From Phymorhynchus buccinoides (taxonomy: Eukaryota; Mollusca; Gastropoda; Neogastropoda; Raphitomidae), in assembly GCA_017654935.2 (NCBI GenBank), contig CM065695.1:23945355-24009354 (forward strand): a DNA stretch of 64,000 nucleotides. The letters run 5' to 3'. The position numbers and the translations under genes were made by a program. This document shows positions 55,006 through 64,000 of this stretch, one piece after another; positions within the stretch are counted from its first letter, which is position 1, and every line of letters starts with the position of its first letter. The notes beneath the pieces are model-generated. The model was not told where the DNA came from. It ran no database searches and saw only the letters and a program-made list of their open reading frames with translations.

Positions 55006-58000
55006 CGTCATTATCGTCATCATCATCATCATGGAGGAGGGGATTGTGAATTTGTAAGAATGTGTATGTTATGTATTATCCGGTAGACATGTATGTTTTT
55101 GTTATTTTTTGTTATGTAAATTTGTGTGTGCATGCATGTGTGTGTATGCATGATTGTGTGTGTGTGTGTTGTGAGTCATTCAGTATATATGCATGTGTGT
55201 GTGTGTGTATCTGTGTGCGTATTTGTTAGTTTTTGTTATGTGAGTGTGTGCGTGCATGCATGCGTGTGTGTGTATGTGTGTGTGTTGTGAGTCATTCTAT
55301 AGATATGCGTGTGTGTTGTGAGCCATTCTATAGATATGCTTGTTTTGTGTGTGTGTGTGTGTGTGCGTGCGCATGTTTATGCATATGTGAGTGTTATATA
55401 TAGCATTGTGACAATGTCAATAATCTCACTGTCTTTCTTTCCCTCTCCTTCTCTTTCTCCTCTTTCTCCTCAGATGCGCAACCTTGGGGACTCGTTGAAG
55501 GACGGTGATGTCATCTTGAGCAACCATCCGATGGCCGGGGGCAGCCACCTGCCTGACCTCACCGTCATCACACCGGTCAGTGCTGAAGGGTCTCCTTCAT
55601 TGTTCGCTCATGCCTTGGCATAAGGCTGTGTCAGACCAATTGACATAAGCTAGAACACCAAGGCTACATCAAAATGTTGTTATGCTCAGCATAGTTATGC
55701 AGAGATTGTCTTTAGCCATGGCAAGCTCCTAGCATAACATCGTCAGTCCAAAATCCTCCCCTTACAAAGATGTTCTCAAGCTGAAGACGGACATGCTGGC
55801 CCTATCTATTTCTTAGTTAGATGCTTGATGGCAGCATGATGCATCTGCGCTCATATGACAGGAGACTGTCTGAGCTCAGCGATCGGTGTTGTTGTTGTTG
55901 TTGTATCCTGGTTTAAAGACTCCTGGGATCATCCCAACAGCCAAAGCACTTGAACACTATGGTACTTCTTCTTCTGCATTCTAGACCATAAGGCCACAAA
56001 GGGTACATATGTGTCCGTTTTCCAATTTTCACTGGTCTCCTCGCTGCATTCAGCGAGGAGGAGCTCAAAGGAAAAAACTATATGGAAAGATATTTTTAGA
56101 AAAAAGGCAGGAGAATGGGCCAAAAAGTCAGAAAGATAGTAGATGACACAAAGCAAGGGAAAAGGCAGAGTCAAAGAGAGAGACAGATTAGAGGAAGTTA
56201 CAAGCACAGAACTTTCAGAAAGTGGGGGAACTATTTGTACAAAGGAACCCCCTGGTATCCCTACTGGGGGACTGAATGGTCAAGTTTTATCACCTGTCTT
56301 TTTTTTCAGTCCTTTTTGATGAGCGAAGTCTCGTCTATGTACTCAAAATTTGGTGTATGTGTAAAGCCACCGCTTCGTAATATCTGAATGGTGTCGCTAA
56401 CACAAATAACCTTAACTCATAACCCTATCCCTAACCGTAACCCTTACCCTAAAATGAGGGGATACATAGAGACGGGGACACATAGAGTCATGGGTGCACT
56501 GAGACGGGGACATATAGAGACAGAGACATACAGAGACAGGGGGGCACGATGAGGGCGACGCATAGAGACCTGGGCCTGTATTCACATTGAGATAGTATGA
56601 GACTTATCATCATGATATCTTAGAAATCCTTTTTAAAAACACACTGACGCACCACGATTAAGTCCCTTGTTTTTTTCTAGGTAGCTGTGACCCACATACA
56701 AATGTCCTCAACTTCAAATTGAGGCTGCTCTTTAAAATGATGTTTCGTTTTCAATTTGGGGACATTTGTATGCGAGTCAAATCTGGTCAAAACAAGATTT
56801 CTTACCAGCTATAAGAGGGAAAGCATGTGAAACCCGTGATTTTGACACATGACCTGGTGGGTCTTTAAGTCCTATTAAATCCCAGTATTTTAGGACTTCT
56901 ATGATATCATGATGATAAGTCTCATACTATCTCAATGTGAATACTGGCCCTGGACCCATTACATTGATCCCAATTTTGATGCCATTCACAGTCACCCAAT
57001 AATCATAGTGCCTTGCAGGTGTTCCACAAGGGGCAGTCCAGGCCGGTGTTCTACGTGGCCAGTAGGGGGCACCACGCAGACATAGGGGGCATCACCCCGG
57101 GCTCCATGCCCCCCCACTCCACCTCCATCCTGCAGGAGGGTGCCGTCTTCAAGTCCTTCAGGCTGGTGGAGGGAGGCGTCTTTCAGGAGAAAGGTTACTG
57201 TTTCATGGTTTTCAATTATCATATTTTGGTTATCAGTTATTAGTATTTTAATTTATGTTAGCTAACTTTAACATTCTGTTGTGTGTGTGTGTGTGTGCGC
57301 GTGCGCGTGCGTGTATGCGTGTGTGTAGATGTAGACGTTGTGAAGAGGGTGTGGCCTGTCTAAGAGTATCTGTTCATTTTATGTACTGTTAATACGTGTG
57401 TTAGTTTATAATATGTTTTTATCCCCACGCACAAGATGAATTATTCTTGTTATGAAGCCAATAAACAGATTGATTGATTGATTGATTGAAAGGAGTACAG
57501 GAGTGCTCCTGAAATCAGGAGCGGAAAAGCTTAGTCATCAACTTTTATGTTTTTGTGTATTTGACACTAAGCTGACCCTAAACCTATCCCAAACCCTATT
57601 CCTAACCCTAATCCTAACATGAAACCGTCTAATTCACACACACATCCCAAAAACAATGATGATATGTTATGAGATTGACACTTAGCTGACCCTAACCCTA
57701 TCCCAAACCCTATTCCTAACCCTAACCCTAACATGAAACCGTCTGAAATGAATGGAAGGGGCAGAGGAGGGAGCTTTTCTTAACATTTGCCCATCCTGTT
57801 ATGAATTTTGCACAAAGGTCTGGTTTGGTTGTAATAGCTTCCCACTCGAGTATTACCGTAGACATAAGGTGTGACTCCCTGTACCTTATAATATGACCCA
57901 AAATATAGTTCAAGACTATTACAACAAAAACAGACTTTTGTGTAAAATCTGGGGGATGCGCCTTATTATGCCTTATAGTCTGTATAATACGGTAGTAAGA

Positions 58001-60960
58001 AATTATTGCAACAAAAACAGATTTGTTTGTGGTGGGGATGGTTAGATTTTAAAAAATATATATATATGTATGGCTGTGATACTGATCCCCCTATGGAGAT
58101 ACTGGGGGGGGGGGGGGGTTCTTTTGTACAAATAGTTCCCCCACCACCTGGAAGTTCTGTGCTTGTAACTTCCTCTAATTGGTCACTCTCTTTGACTCTG
58201 CTTTTTCCCTTTGCTTACTGTCATCTTTCTGCCTTACTGGTCCATTCTCCTGCCTCCTGTTTTCAAGAAGCGCTATGCAAAGACTTTCTCCAACCGGAAG
58301 ACGGACATGCATGCTGGCCCTAACTATTTCTTAGTTTGGTGCGTTAACGGCAGCATGACGCATCTGCGCTCATACGGCAGGAGACTGTCTGAGTGATCGT
58401 AGAAGAAGAAGACGCTGATGATGTTGATGTTCTCGCCAGCTGTGACAGAGGCCTTCATGGCCCCAGGACAGATCGAGGGCAGCAGTGGAACAAGGAACCT
58501 GCAGGACAACCTCAGCGATCTCAAAGCACAGGTGGCCGCCAATCAAAAGGTAGGGGTGTGTGGATTGCACTAATAATAATAATAATAATAGTACATTTAT
58601 ATAGCGCTTTACCTCAGATGAGCCCAAAGCGCTTTACAATCAATTATTCATCAACAGACAACAAAAACAGCATTCAAGAGTGACACCAACCAGCAACAGC
58701 GCATATACAAAGCAACTCTCTCTCTCTCTCTCTAACACACACACACACACACGCACGCACGCGCACGCACACACGCACAGACACACACACACACATAAAC
58801 ACACACAATCAGTATTGACGCCAACTCGTTCAACTAATGCTGTTGAATTGTTCGGCTTTGTTTCATTTGTGTTTTCTTCATCTAAAAGTAGCACTGGTGC
58901 CTGCTTCTGCTTACTTTGTGAAGGATTTGTTTTGCTACGAAAGTAGGACTTGAGAGAGAGAGAGTTGTAAGATGTTAAATTTGGTCCTTCTGTCTCCTCT
59001 AGCTTCATTTGATTACTCGATCTCCCTCCATGCATGTTCTCACTTACTTGGCTCGCTCGATCTCCATCGTGGTACATTAAATTGGATACACTGCAGTACA
59101 ATAAAAAATAAAAAAGTGAGACCCCTGCTCCTTATAAACTGACTTCTAATATAGTAAAAAAAAAAAAATAGAACAAAATCTGAAATTTGGGTAAAAGTTT
59201 TGCCTGGTCAGAAAAATATGGTACAGACAAACCTCTATTTTAAGACTTCCAAAATGTCCGGAAAAATCGGTCGTAAATTGGAGGGGTCGTATGACGGAGG
59301 TTTTCACTGGCAGCCGTAGAAAGAAAAAGTTCAGCACAGTTCAATCTGTTCATACTCTCTTCTTCATGCACACATACAATGACATATTAAAACTGGATTT
59401 GGGTCTTTCCAACTCCATAGGATTGTGCAATCGATGTATTACAGTTTCACTTCGCCGACTTCTGTTAATCACCTCCACTCTCGTCCAAAGTCAGTGGTTT
59501 TCTTTTTCAAAGTCAGTGGTTTTCGTGCTTTTCCTACGCTTTCCGCCATCTTTTCTACAACAAGGGAAGCGACTCCGCTTTCAGGCCCTTGACCATGGTT
59601 GTTTCCCTTTGCTCGAAGTCTATGCAGACGACAACAACGGTCGTAAAAACCAACAAAATGGCGGTCGTAAGTCGCGTTTTAGAGGAAGTCGTTTAAGAGA
59701 GGTCGTTTACATAGTAAAATGCATCCGTGCCAACAAATCCGGTCTCAAATGAGAGGTGGTCGCTTAACAGAGGGTCGTAAAATAGGGGTTTGTCTGTACA
59801 TTGCAACACATCAGAGTATAAAACAATTCCTGCAAACTGTTGTTTATTGCGAAATGGTAATTGTGACTGCAAAGGCGATGACATTGTAAGAATGTGAACA
59901 ATTTCGATGAAAGTCAAAGCAAACATTTTGGCTTGCTTCGCTGACTAAGGGAGCCAGACGCCACTGAAAACTTGGAGTAAGACAAAACGTTTGCTTTGAG
60001 TGAAATTGTTGAAATTCTACGTATCATGTCGTTTACATGTTTTTCACGCCTTTCCTTTTTCTCCAGGGCATCCGTCTGGTGAGTGAGTTGATTGAGGAGT
60101 ACACGCTACCCGTGGTTCAAGCCTACATGGCCTACATACAGGTCAGTGATAGAAAGAGCATGCAGTCTTCAGTGGCAAACCCTTGTCTCACTGACGTTTT
60201 GTTTGTATCTGGTTCTTTTACTGTTTATTAACTCATTCAAGTCGTTCCAGCCATGCATATGTGCGGAATTAATAGATAGTTGTCAATTTTGATGCATTTG
60301 CTTCAAGGGAAGTAAATCCTTGGCACTTCTAAACTCGCTTCGCTCCCTTAGACCACAATTTTGCCGCTGACTTTGCTTTTGTAGTGGGTTGTTGTGGGGA
60401 AACCAATTGGTGTGGAGAGTTTTTCTATATAAAGTATATATAAAAAAACGTCTGATCTACCACTTCCCTATGTCTAAACCTGAAGTAAAAACCCGTAATC
60501 TTCTTTCATTTCTCCTTTTGTTTATGTATGTTTTGTTAGGGTGTATGGCTGGAGTGATTTGTGAGTCTTTTTTTAATAATTCAAAATCGTTGCGATGTGA
60601 ATGAGTTAAGCTTGCACTGTACACATTTTGCACTCATAATAAAAACCACACACACTGAAATAAGCGACAAGTTGTCAACGGAAACATTTTTCTCCTCTTA
60701 AATCATCCCCATAAATATGCTCAAGAAAAAAAGTTTTTATGAAAACACAACGTGGGTGATATTGGCGTGTAGAGTTGAGAACCGGTTAAAAAATCCGAAC
60801 CGGTTTTAAACCGGTTTTCCCTCTTCGAACCGGTTTTTAAAGCAGTACTCGCATCACTAGTTTCACCTATGCAAACACATATTTATTCGTCAGAATATTC
60901 ACACACGCGCACGCACACATACACACACACACACACACAGTAAAGAAACTTATGACTTAT

Positions 60961-61023
<63 letters not shown>

Positions 61024-62004
61024 AACACAACGCTCAGTCAAAGTCAAAGCCACACACCACCATAAACTAGAAACAGCTACTCTTGGTTTACAAACACCCA
61101 ATCTGCGCTGAGAATCAGTGTTGTTCTTAAAAAAGAATGCGTTATTCCAAGAAAAACTTACTTTCAGTTTGCAGTTAAAAAACCGGTTCACAGCAACTCG
61201 AACCGGTTTTTCGAACCACGAAAGTTTAGCACCGGTTTTTCGGTTCAAACCGGTTTTTTCCCCCACCTCTATTGGCGTGCATGTAAATGCATAAATGACT
61301 CAAAAGATGCAAGTTAGCAATGATTCTCATTTCAGCAGAGTAAAGCATTTCATTGATGACTTCAGTGATTATAAAGCACTTATGGGGCAGTGGGTGGATG
61401 CCTCATGCCTCCATACGGGGAGCTGGACGACCCCGCCCCCTCCACGAATCTCCCCGGGGAGGTCTTTCGTAAAGATAGTTCCCCCACCTTCTGGAAGTTA
61501 TGTGCTTGTAACTTCCTCTTGTCTTTCACTCTCTTTGACTCTGCCTTTTCTCTTTTGCTTTCTATCATCTACTATCTTTCTGACTTATTGGCCCATTCTC
61601 CTGCCTTTTTTCCAAAAACACATCTTCCCATCTTTGAGCTCCTCAGAAATTGGAATGTGTCGGCTGTGCGCAGCGGGGAGACCAGTGAAAACTGAATACC
61701 GGACACATATGTACCTTACCCATTATGGCCATATGGCCTGGGAATGCAGAAGAAGAAGAAGAAAGCACTTGGAAATTGGTCTCTGACCAAGGGTAAGTGC
61801 ATTATAAATATCCACACAATTATCAAAATCAGGACCCCCAAATCTTGCGTTATTCAGGAGAATGCAGAAGTGGCAGTGCGCGACATGCTGAAGGAGATTG
61901 CCAGGAAAACGCGCCAGGTGACGGGAACCACCCAGCTCACTGCCACCGACTACATGGATGACGGCAGTCCCATCAGCCTGACTGTCGACATCGACGAACA
62001 GGAA
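44857..62004 (+). CDS. OPLAH: 5-oxoprolinase (ATP-hydrolysing), internal part, 13 exons
   Basis: Exons: 44857-44949, 45686-45823, 47296-47434, 48329-48441, 48935-48998, 50659-50759, 52458-52494, 53994-54104, 55474-55575, 57019-57193, 58440-58549, 60067-60141, 61858-62004, with GT-AG borders and matching phases except a one-base mismatch between the first two. The enzyme opens 5-oxo-L-proline to L-glutamate using ATP, in the cytosolic gamma-glutamyl (glutathione) cycle. It is a homodimer with HyuA-like (N) and HyuB-like (C) domains of about 1290 aa. Present are about 468 codons: the end of the HyuA part ([34 protein letters not shown]) and the start of HyuB ([83 protein letters not shown]). 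The N-terminal ~590 residues should lie at or before the 43.1-kb gap and the C-terminal third past 64 kb. No disabled exon is seen apart from that junction. Confidence 0.95.
45686..45823 (+). CDS. OPLAH: OPLAH exon
   Basis: Acceptor TTCCTCAG, donor GTGCTG. Encodes [20 protein letters not shown] and ends [10 protein letters not shown](R), phase 2. Confidence 0.93.
46098..46180 (+). repeat. Dispersed repeat fragment (8329 family) after a poly-T tract
   Basis: GTACAGTGGCGTTGCTCCCA and TTCCGAATCCCAATTCGCAG are shared with 8329-8540. Just before it TTCTGCTGGGTTCTTTAACG is duplicated (45939-46052). Confidence 0.7.
46408..46620 (+). CDS. Unrecognised 70-aa ORF in an OPLAH intron
   Basis: ATG in [20 protein letters not shown], stop at 46618. 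Acidic, helix-prone ([20 protein letters not shown]). CAG|GTAAAT at 46567 could be a donor, so this may be a first exon, perhaps of a mobile element. I do not recognise it, and it may be chance. Confidence 0.3.
   Translation: METDNFWREPLQDGDSADETFTVEKVAESELRRIKKSIESVETILGLQQQIDTGKFSDDSSEYFFNEFLK
47296..47434 (+). CDS. OPLAH: OPLAH exon
   Basis: Acceptor CGCCAG, donor GTATGG. Encodes [23 protein letters not shown] and ends GPPVEEK, phase 0. Confidence 0.93.
47665..48328 (+). repeat. 57-bp tandem array (about 11 units) ending at the OPLAH exon-48329 acceptor
   Basis: Unit GTTACAGAGATGTGAGCGTG, TAGAAAATGTCCAGAAATGG, GTGTTGTGTGTGGA. The last unit runs into GTGTTGCAG|AAGATGCAG. The unit's own TGTTACAG|AGATGTGAG resembles that acceptor and exon start. 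Confidence 0.92.
48329..48441 (+). CDS. OPLAH: OPLAH exon
   Basis: Acceptor TTGCAG, donor GTAAGG. Encodes [20 protein letters not shown] and GPAIIINNN, phase 2 out. Confidence 0.93.
48442..48680. repeat. (GT)n microsatellite with TCTCTG interruptions
   Basis: It begins immediately after the donor of exon 48329-48441. Confidence 0.9.
48935..48998 (+). CDS. OPLAH: OPLAH exon
   Basis: Acceptor TTCCACAG, donor GTAAGA. Encodes (S)[21 protein letters not shown]. Confidence 0.92.
49520..50120 (+). pseudogene. LINE 3' end fragment, interrupted by a short repeat
   Basis: The + strand keeps [26 protein letters not shown] RT C-terminal sequence and [20 protein letters not shown]. It ends with a zinc-finger tail [20 protein letters not shown], then stop. 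Frames shift, and 49720-49855 is an inserted AGCGCTTT-type repeat. Decayed non-LTR retrotransposon. Confidence 0.7.
49720..49855 (+). repeat. (TAA)n-headed repeat with CAGCGCTTTGCAAA block
   Basis: Inserted in the LINE fragment. Relatives at 58575-58720 and 62145-62225 share TATAGCGC and GGCGCTTTACAAAG. Confidence 0.65.
50659..50759 (+). CDS. OPLAH: OPLAH exon (HyuB start, [15 protein letters not shown])
   Basis: Acceptor TCTTTAG, donor GTGAGA, phase 2 out. Encodes [20 protein letters not shown] and [14 protein letters not shown]. Confidence 0.95.
50720..51895 (+). repeat. Exon-edge array: last ~55 bp of the OPLAH exon plus donor and (GAT)n, about 11 units
   Basis: CATCGCTTCATGAGCATTGC, CGAGCAGATGGGGAG|GTGAGTA and (GATGAT)n repeat every 85-120 bp; a final decayed copy is at about 51835-51860. 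One unit has a poly-C insertion (50915-50938). Confidence 0.93.
51970..52125 (-). repeat. Dispersed repeat (GAAGTCGGAGT family), reverse copy
   Basis: Nearly matches 31130-31265 in reverse (CCATGTGAACATTTTGCA, GGGAAGATTACGTGTATGGC). Confidence 0.75.
52458..52494 (+). CDS. OPLAH: OPLAH micro-exon (37 bp)
   Basis: Acceptor GTTTCAG, donor GTCAGT. Encodes (R)[12 protein letters not shown], matching human RILQRTAISTNIK; phase 2 in, 0 out. Confidence 0.93.
52870..53320 (-). pseudogene. LINE reverse-transcriptase C-terminal fragment
   Basis: The - strand reads [20 protein letters not shown] and [20 protein letters not shown], the Cys/His zinc-like tail common after non-LTR RT domains. About 100 aa without stop in 53018-53320; 5' truncated. 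Confidence 0.55.
53270..53455. repeat. 33-bp tandem repeat, about 6 units
   Basis: ATGAATTGACACAAATGGAT and CCTAAAGTCAG. The first unit is the end of the LINE fragment. Confidence 0.92.
53698..53935. mobile_element. piggyBac-like MITE, copy 2
   Basis: TTAA on both sides (53694-53697 and 53936-53939). Termini CCCTTTCATCGCCA and TGGCGGTGAAAGCG. 238 bp; closely matches 35887-36132. Confidence 0.88.
53994..54104 (+). CDS. OPLAH: OPLAH exon
   Basis: Acceptor AATGCAG, donor GTGAGT. Encodes [20 protein letters not shown] and [16 protein letters not shown], phase 0/0. Confidence 0.95.
54055..54480 (+). repeat. Exon-edge array: last ~45 bp of the OPLAH exon plus donor and (CAT)n, 3 extra copies
   Basis: ATCCCTGTGCACCTGGGAGC, CATGCAAGAGACCGTGCAGT and ACCAA|GTGAGTGACTGT recur at 54206, 54311 and 54421, each followed by (ATC)n. 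Confidence 0.95.
54480..55032. repeat. (CAT)n/(CGT)n microsatellite
   Basis: Long trinucleotide tract in the OPLAH intron. The poly-Ile/poly-Met/poly-Asp ORFs are artefacts. Confidence 0.97.
55110..55375. repeat. GT-rich tandem sequence
   Basis: TGTGTGTTGTGAGTCATTC and ATGCATGTGTGTG recur. Confidence 0.8.
55474..55575 (+). CDS. OPLAH: OPLAH exon ([13 protein letters not shown])
   Basis: Acceptor TCCTCAG, donor GTCAGT. Encodes [20 protein letters not shown] and [14 protein letters not shown], phase 0/0; a highly conserved HyuB motif. Confidence 0.96.
55770..56070. repeat. Pieces of dispersed repeats
   Basis: AAGACGGACATGCTGGCCCT, GGCAGCATGATGCATCTGCG and the GTGTCCG...CACTGGTCTCC tail of the 42200/61390 family, plus AAGCACTTGAACACTATGGT. 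Confidence 0.6.
56570..56952. mobile_element. Foldback MITE of the 4631-4784 family with a nested palindrome
   Basis: Ends CTGGGCCTGTATTCACATTG and CAATGTGAATACTGGCCCTGG. About 230 bp of extra sequence sits inside, with its own inverted block CCACATACAAATGTCC ... GGACATTTGTATGCG. Confidence 0.8.
57019..57193 (+). CDS. OPLAH: OPLAH exon ([16 protein letters not shown])
   Basis: Acceptor CTTGCAG, donor GTTACT (weak). Encodes [36 protein letters not shown] and [12 protein letters not shown], phase 1 out. Confidence 0.96.
57570..57735. repeat. Direct duplication of about 65 bp (CTAACCCTA-rich)
   Basis: GACACTAAGCTGACCCTAAA ... CTAACATGAAACCGTCT occurs twice (57564-57631 and 57677-57743). Confidence 0.8.
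57855..57993. mobile_element. TACCG-ended MITE, short copy
   Basis: TACCGTAGACATAAGG ... CCTTATAGTCTGTATAATACGGTA inverted ends. Confidence 0.7.
58075..58420 (+). repeat. Dispersed repeat (42200/61390 family), inserted next to an OPLAH acceptor
   Basis: Runs from a poly-G stretch through CTGGAAGTTCTGTGCTTGTA to GGCAGCATGACGCATCTGCG and GAAGAAGAAG; ends about 20 bp before the acceptor of exon 58440. Confidence 0.7.
58440..58549 (+). CDS. OPLAH: OPLAH exon ([13 protein letters not shown])
   Basis: Acceptor TCGCCAG, donor GTAGGG. Encodes [20 protein letters not shown] and [17 protein letters not shown]; phase 1 in, 0 out. Confidence 0.95.
58575..58810. repeat. (TAA)n repeat with AGCGCTTTAC blocks, then (CT)n/(CA)n
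   Basis: TATATAGCGCTTTACCTCAG and CCAAAGCGCTTTACAATCAA, then CTCTCT and CACACGCACG tracts. Confidence 0.75.
59224..59796. mobile_element. 573-bp TA-flanked MITE (CAGACAAACCTCTATTTTA ends)
   Basis: Left CAGACAAACCTCTATTTTAA, right TAAAATAGGGGTTTGTCTG; TA on each side. Internal TCGTTTAAGAGAGGTCG-type repeats; no transposase. Probably Tc1/mariner-type non-autonomous. Confidence 0.8.
60067..60141 (+). CDS. OPLAH: OPLAH exon
   Basis: Acceptor CTCCAG, donor GTCAGT. Encodes [25 protein letters not shown], phase 0/0; human [25 protein letters not shown]. Confidence 0.95.
60773..61272 (-). mobile_element. AACCGG-rich element, reverse full-length copy
   Basis: Matches 6497-7033 in reverse, including internal (CA)n and the AACCGGTT end blocks. 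Confidence 0.8.
61390..61765 (+). repeat. Dispersed SINE-like repeat, longest copy with GGCCATATGGCC tail
   Basis: CCCCGCCCCCTCCACGAATC, TTCCCCCACCTTCTGGAAGT, CTTTGACTCTGCCTTTTCTC, TTTGAGCTCCTCAGAAATTG, GGGAGACCAGTGAAAACTGA, TATGGCCATATGGCC, then (GAA)n. Source type of the CPSF1 intronic array. Confidence 0.75.
61858..62004 (+). CDS. OPLAH: OPLAH exon (MDDGSPISL), last in window
   Basis: Acceptor TATTCAG, donor GTGAGT. Encodes [20 protein letters not shown], then [20 protein letters not shown], phase 0/0. Confidence 0.95.
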
Positions 62005-62144
62005 GTGAGTTGGTTTCAGAACATTTACGAACTTTGCCTTTATTGCTATGACCTGCCATCTTTGCTCTGTTGCCTTGCTGTGTGTCTGGGGGGGTGCAAC
62101 ATTTTGTTGTAATAAGCTCTGATATCCACCATTTTGAAGTCTTA

Positions 62145-62475
62145 CTTAATAATAATAATAATTGGCACTATATAGCGCACATATCTAGAAAATTCTATTC
62201 ATGGCGCTTTACAAAGAAATAAAACTATAAACATTCCCATTTCACACACACACACACTGACACACACACACACACACACACACAACACACACACACACAC
62301 ACACAAAAGGAAGACGATGAAGGGGAGAGGGTGGGAAGGGAGGTGATGCGGGGGTGGGGTGGGGCACACACACACACACACGCACACGCAACACGCACAT
62401 GCACACAACACCACTCAAATGGCATACGCACAACAACACACACACACAATGCATACACACACACACACACAATTT
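62145..62475. repeat. (TAA)n/AGCGC repeat and (CA)n tracts
   Basis: TATATAGCGCACATATC and GGCGCTTTACAAAG, then CA runs. Confidence 0.85.
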
Positions 62476-62729
62476 GGACCAGTTTCATGCATCCTTATCC
62501 TGTATAAAATACATAGTTTTTAGTGTCATGCAAGCTTGTCAGGAAGTATATTGATAGTATGACCTGATGTGTTTAGAGTCCAGTGTATCTGTGTTTTATG
62601 TATTTTTAATACCACCTGAATGTGTCGCACATTTATGTGAAATAGTAATTTACTAACTCATCAATATTTATTAAGCATCCAAAATTGAGTCAAGCCCATC
62701 CAGCCAGTAGGCCATGGCATGTCTTGATA

Positions 62730-62900
62730 CCGTGGAAACCTCCCTTATAAGACCCTTAACAAATCATCCAAAATGAGGTCTTATAAGAGAGGGGGTTCTT
62801 ATAAGATAGGTAATTTTAATACTTTCACAAAGAAGAGCAATATCTCAGAGACGTAGGTCTTTCTTATATGGGAGGGAGTCTTATAAGGGAGGTTCCACTG
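62730..62900. mobile_element. Palindromic MITE (CAGTGGAACCTCCCTTATAAG family), third copy
   Basis: Ends CGTGGAAACCTCCCTTATAA and TTATAAGGGAGGTTCCACTG; TA at the right flank. Confidence 0.8.
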
Positions 62901-62987
62901 TACTTACATTCTGCAAGCAATCAGAAGTTGATTGGCATACACCTTTTCTAAATTTACAACAAAACCTTTACTTTGTTATTATGTAAC

Positions 62988-63297
62988 CTGAACCTGGGTA
63001 CAGGGGACTTTTTTCTCTAATTTTGCGCTAGGCCTTACGGTCTTTCAGATGAGACGATAAACCGAGTTCCAGTGTTCCCATGCACTTAGCACACGTTTAA
63101 ACCTAGTGGCAACAAAAATTTTGTTATTTGGTCAAAATTTACCCCCCTCCCTTTTCCTTCTTCATCAGTCACAACAAAAAACGCATGCCAAAAAAAAAAC
63201 ATTGGCTGCGATGCTCTAACTTCCAGGTGGGAGCAACCCAATTTTAACAGAGACGCCTCTGTGACTCTTAATGTACCTTATTACCTAATATCATACC
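62988..63297 (+). mobile_element. tRNA-derived SINE, head-truncated
   Basis: Starts in the B-box end (GAACCTGGGTACAGG) and continues to GACGCCTCTGTGACTCTTAA. Confidence 0.8.
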
Positions 63298-63351
63298 TGT
63301 ATGGGTTTTTTTAAAATGCATCTATAAAAATAGTCTTTTTTTATGTCCCTG

Positions 63352-63660
63352 TTCTATTTTCTGGGCATGGAGTTACTCCCACCCTACTTATTTCGAGTCA
63401 CTGTCCTGAGCCTGAAACCGGCAGTGCAACGGGAGAAATTCTGCTTAACGTCCTCCGGTCTGGAACAGACACATATGGGACATTATAAAGACAGTGGGAA
63501 CGATCCTGGAGGCAATGCCCAGGAGGCAGTGCCAAACCAGGAAAGTCCCGAACTTTTAACAATACAGATGTGTATAGAGTGATATAACACGAGTAAAGTG
63601 CATCGGGAGCATGCAGTGTAAGGCTTTCAAGAGGCAACAACCAGAGGAGACACTGCACTG
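63352..63660 (+). repeat. Dispersed repeat (8329 family), long copy
   Basis: GGGCATGGAGTTACTCCCAC start, CTGGAGGCAATGCCC middle, GGAGACACTGCACTGC end. Confidence 0.65.
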
Positions 63661-63711
63661 CTGCTGAATCACTTTATTGGTGGTAATAGTCTGTTTCAGT
63701 TATAAATTGCT

Positions 63712-64000
63712 GGCTAATGTTAAGGTCAGCTCCCTCCGCTGTTCCAGGGTGAAGTTGGCCCACCATTCGTTACCTTTTTCGTTAAGCTGAGACACGTGGC
63801 TAATGTTCAGACCAGCTCCCTCCGCTGTTCCAGGGTGAAGTTGGCCCACCATTCGATTTACCTTTTTCGTTAAGCTGAGACACATGGCTAATGTTAAGAT
63901 CAGCTCCCTCCGCTGTTCCAGGGTGAAGTTGGCCCACCATTCATTACCTTTTTCGTTAAGCTGAGACACGTAGCTAATGTTAAGATCAGCTCCCTCCGCT
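63712..64000. repeat. 86-88-bp tandem repeat, about 3.4 units, cut by window end
   Basis: GGTGAAGTTGGCCCACCATT, CGTTAAGCTGAGACAC, GGCTAATGTTAAG recur. One - strand frame reads NEWWANFTLEQRREL, but unit lengths of 86 and 88 shift the frame, so no repeat protein is implied. Confidence 0.9.

Noticed and set aside
54169..55057. 287-aa Met-rich and 281-aa Ile-rich ORFs
   Set aside because: Read-through of a (CAT)n tract; only the embedded OPLAH exon ends are real coding sequence.

Overview
The window is eukaryotic genomic DNA. Genes are split by GT-AG introns, microsatellites are abundant, tRNA-headed SINEs and cut-and-paste DNA elements are numerous, and two runs of exactly 500 N mark scaffold joins. 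The protein matches (a CRT-like transporter, a conodipine-like secreted phospholipase A2, CPSF1, 5-oxoprolinase) together with the repeat types best fit a lophotrochozoan, most likely a gastropod mollusc. The species cannot be named from the sequence. The two gaps divide the window into three contigs: 1-12500, 13001-43107 and 43608-64000.

Contig 1 carries the last four exons of a CRT-like drug/metabolite transporter on the + strand (1-50, 762-985, 2638-2733, 5609-6013; all phases agree). Convergent with it is a small, apparently complete two-exon secreted PLA2-like gene on the - strand (11871-11686 and 10177-9905, 152 aa). Introns and spacers hold a Tc1-type transposon with an open DD34E transposase, a short related foldback element, four 214-bp palindromic MITEs, tRNA-derived SINEs and long (GT)n/(CA)n tracts.

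Contig 2 carries CPSF1 on the - strand, running from about 42942 down to 22588 (roughly the residues after position 170 to about 670 of the human protein). The segment from about 21771 to 30310, which holds four of its exons, is repeated as a mirror image at 13001-21770. This is a giant inverted repeat whose axis is near 21770 and whose outer left end coincides with the assembly gap. The left arm is noisier and its exons are frame-broken. A real hairpin-type inverted duplication and an assembly or read artefact are both possible; I lean toward artefact.

Contig 3 carries thirteen exons of 5-oxoprolinase (OPLAH) on the + strand (44857-62004), open at both ends. CPSF1 and OPLAH are therefore head to head across the 43108-43607 gap, and the 5' parts of both genes are missing there.

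The most unusual recurrent feature is tandem arrays whose units include the edge of a coding exon with its splice site, plus adjacent intron. I count about nine in the three split genes. Related arrays carry the 3' end of a dispersed repeat (in the CPSF1 intron) and the end of a LINE fragment. I see no prokaryote-style system, CRISPR or defence locus; the novelty here is structural.
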